Source of the DNA: Quercus robur
Lineage: Eukaryota > Streptophyta > Magnoliopsida > Fagales > Fagaceae
NCBI RefSeq assembly: GCF_932294415.1
Contig: NC_065541.1
Location: 53,298,290 to 53,362,289, forward strand
Direction: 5' to 3'
DNA: 64,000 bases
Shown here: piece after piece, positions 1-11,567 of the stretch
How the letters are laid out: every line of letters starts with the position of its first letter
Position numbering within the stretch: position 1 is the stretch's first letter
Notes under the pieces: generated by a model
The model's database searches: none
Told to the model about the DNA's origin: nothing
Seen by the model: only the letters and a program-made list of their open reading frames with translations
Position numbers and translations under genes: made by a program

Positions 1-320
1 TTTCCTCCACCACACACGTATACCCTTATCTCCACCCTCTCCTTTTTTTTCTCTACTTTCCTGTTTCCACTTCATTCCAGAACATCCCTCCCTCTTTCTT
101 TCTCCAGCTCCCTTTCTCTACTTTTTTTTTTCTTTTTCTACTTGATTCCAAACGGAGAAAGAGAAAGAACAGATGGGTTAGATGGCTCCGCTCTCTGTGC
201 CGCCACGCCTTTCGCTCCGCCGTTGCCGCTCATCTTCCTCCCAACGCAACTCAGATGGTAGATAGCTTGTGTCTTTTTTTCTTTTTCTTTTTCTTTTTTT
301 CATATTTGCTTGTTCTGATT
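1..320 (+). other. CT-rich leader-like DNA with a short ORF
   Basis: Pyrimidine-rich DNA resembling a plant 5' UTR is followed by an ATG at 181 that opens about 27 codons rich in Pro, Arg and Ser. The short reading frame soon stops, near a possible splice donor around 254-258. It could be a first exon of a truncated gene or simply transposon-derived DNA. I do not recognise a product. Confidence 0.2.
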
Positions 321-532
321 CAATTTTATTTTAAAGAATTGGATTTTTTTTTTTTTTTTTTTGTGTTTGGATTATGTGAGAAACGGAGAGAATGAGAGAA
401 AAAAAAATCGGAAGAGAGAGAAAGAATTGATATAATAGTAGCTGGATAATTTTTTAAGCAGAAAAATTGGTTTGGAGTTGCTACAGTGTTCTCTAAATTA
501 AGAGAATTACTGTAGCAATTCAAAAATAAATT

Positions 533-628
533 TGGAGAATTTGGACATTTGGAGAATCGGCTGGAGCATGAATAGTAGACTTTGGTGCTCCAAAAATAGC
601 TATACAAAGACTGTTGGAGATGCTCTTA
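533..628. mobile_element. 3' end of a small TIR element (MITE type)
   Basis: The segment ends with the inverted repeat CTGTTGGAGATGCTC followed by TTA. The same termini bound the complete element at 51137-52056. Only this end is clear; the matching 5' terminus was not found, so the left boundary is arbitrary and the element may reach back to about 330. Confidence 0.4.
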
Positions 629-2255
629 TCTATGCATATTTCGTGGCAGGTGATTCTAACAGAAAACACTTTAAAAGAACAAACTTTAGGTTATTAACAA
701 TAAAAGTTGAAACTCTCTCTTAAAAAAAAAAAAAAACAATAAAAGTTGATTCCTTTGGAAAACTGATTTAATAATTATTTAACATGCATTGACAATTTCA
801 AAGGAAGACCACAGTTGGTTGACAATCAATTGTTTAGTTTGTTTAAAATTAAATAAAATCCTCAAATGATTAAACATATTAGATATAGATCAAATTCAAG
901 ATTGGTGGGTGAATTTATTAAGTACTATTAAACTCAATAAACTAAGCATAATCTATGTTTAGTTGTTTACTAATACTTATCCACAATCACAATACTGCAT
1001 TAATACCTTATCAAAAAAAGATTGCATTAATAATGAGTCCCCAGAATAAAAAGGCAAAAGCAAAGCAACCAATTAAAAAATAAAAAAATAAAAAAAAAAC
1101 GCTATATCCACAATATTTTTACAATAAATTCTAGTTGTTAGATTGTTTTAGGTTTTAAATTTAAATCCACCACTGAAATTACTTTTTCATCCACTAATAA
1201 TTACAAGAAACAACTTATTATATAAAATTTGCTATGAAAATGTTATAGACATAATTTTTTTTTAATTTTAAAAAAATGTCACTCCTTAACTGTGTCAAAG
1301 AGGATCCGTTTGATAGATGAATTTGAATAATATTATTTGTAATTTTTTGAAATATGTGTTGATGAAAAAGTATGAAAATATATATAATATTATTTAAAAA
1401 CTGAAAATAGATTGTTTAGTTAGTCAAATAGAAACTGAACACGTATCCGAAAGTCACTCCACACAAGCTCCATCCGTTAGTTCTATCCACTTGGTCGTTG
1501 ATAGTACCTACGTAGCGTAAATAACCTCACTACCACCGCCAGATTTTGGCGCGTATATGCCACTCTCGTTCAGAACCTCAAAACATATATCGTTCTCGTT
1601 CCCCCGCTTCCAATGTTGTAGACTTTGTAGTAATAGTCTGATAGATAGATGAGAAGATTAAATAGTAAACTTCATGATACCTACGCAAAACCAGGAATGA
1701 TGAAACTCAGTAAAACCTTTCTCCATCGATGTACAATTTGCTTGTCTTGTCGGCTGAGTATCGTATTTTGTCCGTACGCGTCAGCCTAGTTGGTGTACTC
1801 TCTACTTTCTAGTAATCACACCCAACCAATCCGACGTTTGTTTCCCACCACAGATTCAGATATTTCAATATCTCTGTCTGAATAAATACTCAAAAGGTTA
1901 TAAGCTTTCTGGAGTTCCGATGGTTTTTTTGTTATTCAATATCTATTGGTGCTAAATTGTTGGGTTTACAAGATTCTCTCTGAAAATCTGACCAAGACAG
2001 CAGTCCTCACCCAAAATATCTTTTTAAAATCAAATTTTCCAGCTTCGTTGGCTTCAAATCCCATGAATTTCAATTTCATTTCTGAGTTTGATACTACATT
2101 TCTCTCCCTCAGTCTTTCCCAGAAAATTTACAAATTCAGGTTCAAATTCAAGCTGTAAGCCAAATTCAAGTTCTGGGTTTTGGGTCTCTCTCTTTCTATA
2201 ACTATAAAGGATTCAGCTTTAGGATTTTAAATTCACGGGGTTTGGTGGGGTTGAG
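629..2255 (+). other. Upstream region of the PP2-A13-like gene
   Basis: AT-rich non-coding DNA with several poly-A tracts. The last 400 bp are CT-richer and read like a 5' UTR. TATA-like strings occur near 1880 and 2195, but no promoter element can be assigned with confidence. No gene or recognisable repeat was seen. Confidence 0.3.
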
Positions 2256-5227
2256 ATGGGTGCTAATATGTCTGCTGGCGTGTCGGACACGGATCCACCA
2301 TTGCAGCTCAGGTTGGGGGATATACCGGAGAGCTGTATAGCATCGGTTTTGATGTACTTGGACCCACCTGAGATTTGCAAATTGGCCCGGTTGAATCGGG
2401 CTTTTCGAGGAGCTTCTGAGGCGGATTTTATATGGGAATTGAAATTGCCGACGAATTATAGGTATATTATGGAGAAAGTGTTTGATGAGGAAACTATGCT
2501 CAAATTGAGGAAGAAGGATGTCTATGCCAGGCTTTGCAGGCCTATATCCTTTGATAATGGCACAAAGGTATACCTCGTTATCTCCGTTTCAATGTGTTTA
2601 GGCTTTTTTTTCATTTTATTGATCTGTTGTGTTGGGAATTTTTGTTTGTTGTAGGAAATTTGGCTGCACAAAAGTACTGGTGGCGTTTGTTTGGCGATTT
2701 CGTCAAAGGCTCTGAGGATAACCGGAATAGATGACCGGAGATACTGGAATCGCATTTCGACACAGGAATCTAGGTGAGCTAAGTTGATTATGTCAAATAT
2801 CAATTGGATGATTTTGGAATCTGTCAGTGTATTTGATTCGATCCTAAATTTACAACTAGCAAAGTTTGTTTTACTAAGAGTAGTATGGTATGATTTGTGG
2901 CTTAAATTTGAAGTTATGTCCTGCTTGAGAAGTTGAGATGTTCTGACTTATGACTTGTCAAAAATAGCCTTGGATCCAGAGAGTAAAATTCTTTGAAGCG
3001 ATGCAGGATCTGGAGATATGATTCGAAGTGTTGGCAAATTGTTTCTCTTTTAGTCACCGTCCTTTGTAAGTTAAAAAGGTTGGTCTTAATCAAAGTGGAA
3101 TTGGAGGCGCATGTGTTTTTTAAAAAGGTTGATCTTAATTAAAGTGGAATTGGAGGTGCTTGTATTTTTCCTCACCTTCCTTTATGATATATGACGATAT
3201 TTTGGTTGGAAATGAAGCATTCAAGCTAAAAGAGATGACAATAATTCTCTTGGAGACAAAGAAATTAAAGAAACCAACGAATAACTTTGAAGTTGGGCCA
3301 TTAATGATGAACTCAAACTCAAGTTGTGGTAATTTTGACAGGGGAGAAGTCAAGATCAAATTCTAGACCAAGCAAGGATAGATGATGTGGAGTACAATTA
3401 GTCTTATGGGTTGGGATATTTACAATATCAACGTAGGTAGTTGAGAGCTGATCTGGAAATGTTTAAGAAAAGTCATGATTGTTAGAAGTTTGTGCATGCA
3501 ACACTTGTTACAGTAGATAATGAGGAGGAGAAGGATGTTTTGATTGCTACCAAAGGTATGGATTTGGTTAAAATTTCATGGGTTTAAGGTTCTGTCTATG
3601 TAAACAATGGTTTGACAAATACAAGGCCTGCGATAAAGATTTTGTTATGTTGGCTTTGTGGAATGCAAAGTTGTGGAGATAAGTATACTGAAAATCAGGA
3701 TGTTTGATGGGTTTGTAAAAACTTTTTGATAATGTGAGACATGTAGCAGAACTTGGAAGGAATTTGATTTCTTTATATCGGTTGGATTCTTTGAATTATG
3801 ATTATTTTGCAAAAAGTGGAGTTATAATTTAGTAAAGATGCTTTGGAGGTAATGAAGGAGGAGAAGCTTATTAAGATTTTTTACAATCTAGTTAAAGGTG
3901 GAACAAAAACCTAGGACTAGTGTTTGGTTAAATCTCCACAAAGGGAAGGAAAGATGGTGATGGATGGAAAATAGTGAGGTTTGTTAAGAATTAATTGATA
4001 TAATTGATAACTCAAGTTCGATTAAGAAGTTCAAGTGCTGCTTGAACGGAATTGATTGTATCACTTGTTGAGGACGTGGTGGGGTACCCCTACCACAAAG
4101 GGGTGCCAAAGGGTACCCAAAAGTGTACCAATGAAGACTTCTCCTCATGGATTGGAGGTAGAGATTTCTTGAGTCCCACCAATGATTTGGTACATTTAGA
4201 GATTTCTTGCTGGATTTGAAGTCTCATATTCATAAAAATAAAAATTAAGGTGATGCAATGTTTTCTATGTAGGGTGGTAATTTCACATTAGCAAGAAGAG
4301 ATTTAAGGAGGTTTAATATATGGGTGATAGAATAGCTCATGTGTTTTGTGTTGGAGTTGAAAGACAACTTTTTGTCTAATTTGTTAGTGTGAGAGTACCA
4401 TTGAGTGTATTGAGGTCTTGGGTTTGAGAGTGTTAAAGGTTGTCAGTTTTTTTGCTGAGAATTTGTAATCCTTACCATTGGTAATGGATTTGTTGTGGAC
4501 AGCCATTTTGGCCGAATCACATTAAGCTTCTGGTGGTTGCTATTTTATTGTTTTGCGTGTTTTCTACAACAGTAACGGACTACATTCTAATTTTCATTTA
4601 TTTAATACAGGATAGGAGAGAGTATATGCAAGTGATCAGTCTAACAAGAGATGGTTGGTTTGGGCAAACACCTAGCAAAAAAGTTACATTGCAAAAATTT
4701 CTATCGGCCAACTTTTCCTTTTTTTTTTTTTTTTTTTTTGTTGTTGTGTTGTTTAAATTTTCTGATCAGCGCTCTTGTTTCCTTTTGAGACTTTAGATGA
4801 TGTATGTTTTCTTGCATATAGGTTCCAGAGAGTTGCTTATCTTCAACAGATCTGGTGGTTACAAGTAGATGGAGAATTTGAGTTCCAGTTTCCACCAGGG
4901 ACATACAGTTTGTTTTTCAGACTTCAGCTTGGTAGGTCTTCCAAGAGACTGGGTCGTCGGTTTTGCAATCATGAGCACGTTCATGGCTGGGACATAAAAC
5001 CTGTGAAGTTTGAGCTAACAACTTCTGATGGTCAGCATGCTGTATCACAGTGCTATTTGGACAATCCGGGGAATTGGGTCCAATACCATGCAGGAGACTT
5101 TGTTGTCAAGAGCACCAATGTATTGGTGAACATCAAATTTTCATTGACTCAGATCGACTGCACTCACACCAAAGGTGGTCTCTGTGTAGACTCTGTGTTT
5201 ATACTCCCCACCAGTGTAGGAAAATAG
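2256..5227 (+). CDS. PP2-A13: F-box protein PP2-A13-like (phloem protein 2 domain)
   Basis: Three coding exons, 2256-2567, 2655-2773 and 4822-5227, join in frame through GT/AG introns (phases 0 and 2) to give 278 residues, about normal for this family. Residues ~17-62 are an F-box ([20 protein letters not shown], then LARLNRAFR); such domains bind SKP1 in SCF ubiquitin ligases. Exon 2 carries the linker with [10 protein letters not shown] and RRYWNRI. Exon 3 carries the rest of the PP2 lectin-like domain ([36 protein letters not shown]). The start MGAN is the usual one for the group. By family knowledge PP2 domains can bind glycans and the protein probably selects substrates for ubiquitination; the target is unknown. 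The 2 kb second intron is inflated by a copia fossil. It looks intact. Confidence 0.92.
3073..3170. repeat. 49-bp direct tandem duplication in intron 2
   Basis: Units 3073-3121 and 3122-3170 both begin AAAAAGGTT and share AAAGTGGAATTGGAGG with only a few differences. The duplication lies at the left edge of the copia fossil in the same intron. Confidence 0.7.
3170..4520 (+). mobile_element. Decayed Ty1/copia retrotransposon fossil
   Basis: Translated pieces recall the copia gag to protease/pre-integrase region, most clearly near 3720-3830 ([14 protein letters not shown], then [14 protein letters not shown]), which matches the family pattern NVRH.P.L..NLISL. DNA near 4400-4510 resembles copia LTR sequence. 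The fossil is on the gene's own strand, lies wholly inside intron 2 of the PP2-A13-like gene, and carries many breaks, so it is old. Exact ends are uncertain. Confidence 0.6.
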
Positions 5228-5431
5228 GCTAGATTGCTTTTGTAAGCAGGAAAAGCTGTAAAATTATAGAGGTGTGCTGCCCAATAGATGCTTGGCTGCC
5301 CCAAAAGGAAGAACATTCAAATTATTGTGGTTTTTAGGGGCTCACAATGTTCTTTCCATGTATGATAGTGTATAATTGCTGCTTGCCATGGTTGAATTTT
5401 TAGGTTGTTTGCTGTTGATTTTAACTAATAT

Positions 5432-5437
5432 AATAAA
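5432..5437 (+). terminator. Candidate polyadenylation signal of the PP2-A13-like gene
   Basis: AATAAA lies about 205 bp after the stop codon in a T-rich stretch, a normal distance for a plant 3' UTR. No transcript evidence is available. Confidence 0.4.
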
Positions 5438-6781
5438 ATGCTTGATTTATTTTGTCTTAGCATTTGTTGATAGTGCTTAATGTGTGTAATAGATTATTAA
5501 TTTCCCTTTTGTTTTTTGTTCCCTGGTCTCCCTTGAACAGAAACAATTACTTTTGTTGTGCTTGAGCTGCCTTTGGTACCCTGACCATCTTTTTCCTTCT
5601 TTAGGTGCATTCTCTAATGCAGAATGAAGCCGTTTAGGCTTGAGTTGAGCTGCCTTTGGCACCCTGAGTATTAATGACAATTTTTGAATGACACTGTTTA
5701 AGGCATTAAGCATTGTACCTACTAGTAATTTTGGTGTCCGACTTGCAGGATGAGCCTAAAATTTTCTTTTATTGGTTGGTAGAAGGGGAAATTTCATCCA
5801 TGCTTAGATGTGCTGTTGCATCATTGAGAGCCTAGTAACTCTGGTCTTTGTGGTGTTTCTTTTGTTTCCAAAAAATTTAGGGTATGTTATCCTTATCTAT
5901 CAGTGATTACAGCATCCTTCTTATCTTTAATTTGTTTCTTGATTGCAAATCTATAATCTATATCCCTATCAGCTTGTTGTGTTGACAACACTTTCTGGTT
6001 GTTTTCATTTCTGGTCCCTGTCCTAGAGTCACTGTCCCTCCCCCAACATTAAAATAAATAAACGCTTTAGATAAGGATGTTTTTAGGTTAGGTCAAGCAG
6101 AATTTGGATTCTGCTCTCACATGAAGTAGCTTAATAGTACTGGCTTGTGCCCTGCATTAGCTGCTCCTGGGCTTAGGTTTTTATTTGGCATAGGTCAATG
6201 AGTTGCCCAATGTTTTTTGAGTAAAACCGACAGAAATGTTAATTGATAGAACAATAGCATTGTGTACATCCAGGGCAATACATTGTCCCCCCATTTGTTT
6301 TTTTGAGAAGAACATCCAATGCCCAATTTAATTATATGTTTTATGGTTTTTTTTCATGTTTAGCCAAGCCTTATTCTGGTTAAACTCACCCTTAACTATG
6401 AAAATTGAATGACATGTGATGCCCTCATGCACAAGCCACAAAATCCATGAATTAGGATGCAGGATCCTCACAATGTCATTCAAATGAAGGATCCTCTTCA
6501 CTTTAAGTAAAATGGAAGGAGTCCATTTCATGGTTATATATATAGAGATGTATTTAGTATCACATTATTAAAAAATTTAAAATAAAATACTCACTAGTAG
6601 ACACCCAGTGAAATAGAGGCACCAAAAGGTAGAAAGTTAACAAGGATTATAATGAGGTAAGAGAATAGAAGCATTCTTGCTAGTTTTTGATAGAACCAAT
6701 AATTAAATATTAAAAAAAGTTTCAAAAAACAGAAAAAACCAAGAAGAATCTTCAATCTACAACCCCCCATGCTTTAGCACC
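5438..6781. other. Intergenic DNA between convergent genes
   Basis: This separates the PP2-A13-like gene (+) from the transporter pseudogene (-). It holds short T-rich tracts and no convincing ORF, RNA gene or repeat. Confidence 0.4.
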
Positions 6782-8523
6782 TTAATGCTGTTCTGTAGCG
6801 ACATGAACCCCCAATTCCTTCTCATTAGCTGCTACCTCTTCCTTAAACCTCTTGTATATGTCCCCCCTATAGAAGTCACGATTTCTCATAACCAAAACAA
6901 ACAAAACAAGAGCTCCAAAAAAGTTTGCACCTGCCAATATTACAAAAGATAGCCTGTAACATTCCTTGCCCATACAGGTCAGTTCTTTCACCATTGATCT
7001 AGTCATCCCCTTAAGCGCAAGTTGCTTCAATGCCTCTTTATCGAAAAGCTTTCCAACAACTTGTACATTAAATACATAAGATCCAAGAGGGCTCGCAAGT
7101 TGGCCACAATTGAAGAGAGTGGAGTAATATTTCAATCCAAAAGGCTCGGATATAATGGTGAAAAGTAGAGTCAATTGGGCTCCATATGAGAAATCAATAA
7201 TCAAAGAAGCAATATAGACACAACTCGGTAGTGGAAAGGCAATGAGGAGGTCTCCAACCCCAGATAACACAAGGGAAAGGGTCATCATAAGAGGGCGTGG
7301 GACTTTCCACCTTAGAAGTATGATTTAAGATACAAATCCAGCGAAAACTCTACCAAAATAGTTCCAAATACTTACCAGAGAAACAAATGTACTAGTAGTG
7401 TGTTGTGGATAGCCTAAGGACTCACCAATTTGTCCTAGATTGTCCACAGCAGTTAAGCTACAACCTAGTCCACAAAATGTAGCCACAAAAATAATCAACA
7501 TGTCCAAGCTTAATAAAGCTTGCAATATGCTGTAATCTTCACCTCTGGTTGGTTTTTTGCAGATCTTTCCACAACATGAAATATCCTGATTAGTCTAATT
7601 TTCTGAACTTTGCGAGTGTAATATAGTAGCTGGTTTTGACTCTGGCAATGGTGGTCCATCCACAGTTATCCTATTAGGTGCATCAACCGGTTTTCTCTTT
7701 TGCCTCCAAGTAGCTAGTTCTTCTCTTATTGCAATAACAAGGGGAAGAAAAATCAAAACACAAACAGCAACACAGCTTCCCACGTAGCCATAGTGAGAGA
7801 AAGTGACTTGCTTTTGAGCAATGGTTAACCCCATGAGACACAAAGCTATGGCAATTGATATATAGAGGTACTCATAGAAAACCTTCAGCTCATTTGAGTG
7901 GGAAGAGACTTTCATTGTTCTGATGGTATACACAAAAACCATAGAAATTAAAGCCGGAAGCCATCCAATAAGAAGAATCAAAGATTTTGAATCATCCCCA
8001 TAGATGACCAAATAAAGTTGTGTAAATACTGCTCCACTAAGGCCTACATAACCCTTCATGAGTCCAAGCATGCTTCCTCGGCTTACAGGGAAGTTCTTCA
8101 CACATGTCACAAGTGCGCAGTATTTGCAAAATTTTGTGAATTTGCACCAACACATATGTAGAGACACATCTGCCAAACCTTGGGCTTGGGGATCTTTCCG
8201 CATACGGCAAGCCAAATGAGAAAATACCCGGCAAAGTTCATGGCCGAGCCAATTAATAACACAAACCATGCTGGGGTTACCTCAGCAAGAAGGCCAGAAA
8301 GGACCCCAACATTAGCTCCGAGGTCCTTGCATGTGCTTAGGAGATTAAGCGTGGATTGATCATAGCCAAGGGTGGCTTTGATGTCTTCGGAGTAGACACC
8401 AAAAAGATAAGTGGCACCTGCGCCAGTCATGATCAAGAATGATGCGAACATCATGAACCATTGGCCTCGGAGCGTTTGTATTACAAAGCGACCACAGCTG
8501 GTGCCTGTAGTGTGAGTATCCAT
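6782..8523 (-). pseudogene. NFD4-like nodulin-type MFS transporter, broken
   Basis: Conceptual translation gives a protein of the plant nodulin-like/NUCLEAR FUSION DEFECTIVE 4 branch of the major facilitator superfamily: an N-terminal half with WFMMFASFLIMTGAGATYLF and STLNLLSTCKDLGANVG, then SRGSMLGLMKGYVGLSGA, a hydrophilic central loop, and a C-terminal half with LLSLDMLIIFVATFCGLGCS and WKVPRPLMMTLSL. Many hydrophobic segments are visible. Three lesions break it: a one-base loss near 8120 where family members read NTGALVTCV; an in-frame TAG near 7596 in the loop; and a TAA near 7325 after GFVS, where the family has Glu. No introns are evident. Otherwise conservation is high, so inactivation looks recent; sequencing error could explain one lesion but hardly all three. 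Family members are predicted membrane transporters of uncertain substrate. Confidence 0.85.
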
Positions 8524-9317
8524 GGTTGTGTGTAAAATCTCTCTACCACTTCTCTAGTGTAGTGCAATTATGGTGAAAGACTACAAGTTTTTTACTTATA
8601 AAATGGTTGAGATGAAGATAAAATTTGTTGAAAATCATTGCCTAATGTTATGTGGATGCTAGATAACATTTTTCATTTGTAGATAAAGAGTTTAATTTGG
8701 ATACGCACATCTAGTATCTCTGCTTAATTTTTGGATGAGGAATAAGCATTGTAGGGGGCTATTGCATGTCTGAAACAGCAAGATTTGCATGAAAACTTTG
8801 CCTGACGTGCTCTTGTTATTCGAGTAGGTGTTTGATGTGAATTGCAGGCTTGTAGCCCTGTTTCACTGAGGGCATATAAGTTGTGAATAAGGAGATGGGT
8901 ATGCCCATCCAGTTACATTTTATGATGATACACTTGTAACACTACACTCGCAATGAATGATGTTCCACCATTATACTAAAAAACAAAAACAAAGAAGAAG
9001 AAGCAAAAAGGAAGATGGAAATTCGAACCCTGAATACCCTCAGTAAAAATATCTAATTTACCTAAAGGTTTATTAGTGTCATTATTGATCATTGGGCCAT
9101 GAATTCATAATGAACTAAGAAAAGATCATACTAGTCTATACTCTATTATCTAAGTTTAATGGATCTTCTATTGTAAATCAAGAGAGACCTAAGTTAATTA
9201 AGGACTAAAGTGCTTTTAAAGTTTGAGATTTTTGTAATTTTTACCCTTTACATTTTAAAATTTTCATTTTAACTTTTAATTTTTTATTTGATTTTATATT
9301 AGCCCCGTCCATTTTCA
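8524..9317. other. Intergenic DNA upstream of the MFS pseudogene
   Basis: AT-rich sequence without a recognisable gene. It contains what would have been the promoter of the minus-strand transporter and ends at the A that precedes the Helitron. Confidence 0.35.
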
Positions 9318-9599
9318 TCTATATATATATATATAAAACCGAAGCTTTTCAAGCTCCCACATTTTTCTACATCAGCATTATTTTAAAAATATATATAAAA
9401 CCGAAACTTTTCAAGCTCCCACATTTTTCCACATCAACATTATTTTAAAAAAAAAACTATTAAAAAAAAAAAAAACCCGTAACTATTTATCCGCAAAACA
9501 AACCCGGTAAAATTTACTCAGTTCAACCCCTAAACAAAACCCAATACAAAAACGCAAACTCAACAGAGTAAACTCAATACGAAACCTATTTCAACCCCT

Positions 9600-9760
9600 A
9601 AACAAAATCTCTATCTCCTTCAAACGCTATCTCCATCTCTCTGTCTCTGTCTCTCCTTCAAACGCAAATTCAACCCCTAAACAAATCTCTATCTCCTTCA
9701 AACGCAAATTCAACCCCTAAACAAATCTCTATCTCCTTCAAACGCTGTCTCTGTCTCTCT
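9600..9760. repeat. Short tandem repeats inside the Helitron
   Basis: Phrases such as TCAACCCCTAAACAAA and TCTATCTCCTTCAAACGC recur three to four times in imperfect tandem order near the left end of the element. Confidence 0.6.
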
Positions 9761-11301
9761 TCCCCTGCAACGGTAAACGAATTCAACTAAGCTACAAACG
9801 CTTTGCCTCACAACCAACGGCTACAGGTATAATCTTTTATATTAATTTTGGGTGTTTAATAGGATTTAGGTTCAGCTATTTTGTTTGGTTTTGATTTACG
9901 AAATTGGTTCAGATTTTGTTTTGATTTAGAATTGGTTTTTATCAATACTCGAAACCCTAATATGGGTTCTCCCTCAATTTTGGTTCCTTTCAATATATCA
10001 AATTTTAGCAAGTGCAAGAGCAAGCCGAGGGAGAGGACTTGTGATTTCTATGATTCTAGGTTCATGATTTGAGATTTAAGTAGAGATTTTTGGATGACAA
10101 TCTGTGTATGGGCAAAGTTCATTCTTCGCTTGATTCAGTTATAGTCTAATCCAGTCATGGGTAATTTGACATAATTACAACAATTTTTTATTTGTTTTCT
10201 ATTATCTAGAACAAAATTGAGCAATTTAGGTTGAGGAAGTTTAATTTCTGTTTGTTACGGTTACTACGCTGCTTCATGCTAATGCCATCAGCAGGATTTT
10301 GCTAGAAAACCCTTTAGAGTCATTCATTATGTGTTGATTTATGCAAAAGAGCTATGCTGATTTTTTTATTGCATGCAATGTACAAGTTACAGGGCAATGC
10401 AATGGTGTAGTGTAACAATGGCTGGGTTTTTATGCTCTTTAATGCAAACTTTATATTGCTTGACATTACACAGAGTTGTCATGCATTGCAATTTGTATCT
10501 CATACACATGTGATACTTGGCTTGATTATACCTTGTTTGAGTGTTTATCCTTGGTTATAAATTGTGGATATTCTGCCTCCTTTCACCACGGTTTGGACTA
10601 TTGTAATCAAAAGCAAAAGGTGACCTTAAGTCGCCAATGCCTAATTTCAAAGCCTTATATCAACATCCTAACCACCATTGTATCAATTGAAAACAGGGCA
10701 GCCAAGTAGATGAATTTACAGGACAAGTCTGGAACTTTGGTAGAAGAAAGGGTGGTGAAAATGGACAAATATAGCCAAGGCTTTGTGGTTGAGTTTCTAT
10801 TTCCTTTGATAATTTTGAGAAGCTGCCAAGGCTTTGTGAGTATTTGTTATCTATGTAATTGACTTTTAGAAAAGTTTGTTTAATGATTTATATATGCTTC
10901 ATAATTGTTCATAAGGAACTGTTAAGAAAATTTTAGCTTCGCTACTATGACATTGATTTAAGGGCATCTTTGTAAGTATGTGTTTCCATGTTCTTACCAT
11001 GACATACTTTACATGGTTTTTCATTTCACCACAACAAGCAATGGGGGATCGCATTCTAGATGTGTGAGGTGAATTAGGACTAACCATTTTTTTTAACATT
11101 TTTTTTTTTTTTTAAATTCTTTGGTGTGGGCATGGGAGGAAACCTTGCCGCTTTTACTTCAAAGTAGTTGTTTTCATGGTAAATTTTAATCAATCTCATA
11201 CTCAGGTACATGGATAGGAGAATCGTCTAATACAGGTTTCTTTTAAATGTGCTAATAGTAGGAGCTTCTTTACTATTCTATTTTTTGTAGTTTATTTATA
11301 G

Positions 11302-11567
11302 CTCCTGACAGCGATGATATCTCCACAGCTATACAGTTCATCAATAAGGCAAGGCCATGGATTACATTGATGGTCATTGGCTGGGAATATGGTGCAAACA
11401 TGTTGACGAAGTACTTGGCAGAAGCTGGAGAGAATACATTGCTTACAGTTGCCATGTGCATAGACAATCCATTTGACTTAGAGGAGGCTACAAGGTCCTT
11501 TCCTTATCACATGGCCATTGGTCAGAAGTTCACTGTTGGACTGATAGATATTCTAAGATCTAATAAG
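11302..11567 (+). pseudogene. Captured exon of an EMB8-like alpha/beta hydrolase gene
   Basis: An open segment between a TATAG acceptor (ending 11301) and an AAG/GTTGGT donor (11567/11568) translates as DSDDISTAIQFINKARPW, then GWEYGANMLTKYLAEAGE, CIDNPFDLEEATRSFPYH and GLIDILRSNK. This matches the embryogenesis-associated EMB8-like esterase family, in which the nucleophile-elbow region reads GWGYGAN. Only this exon is recognisable; no flanking exons of the family were found in the Helitron. It keeps its splice sites, so it could be spliced into a chimeric transcript, but no complete gene is present. Interpreted as a gene fragment captured by the Helitron. Confidence 0.75.
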
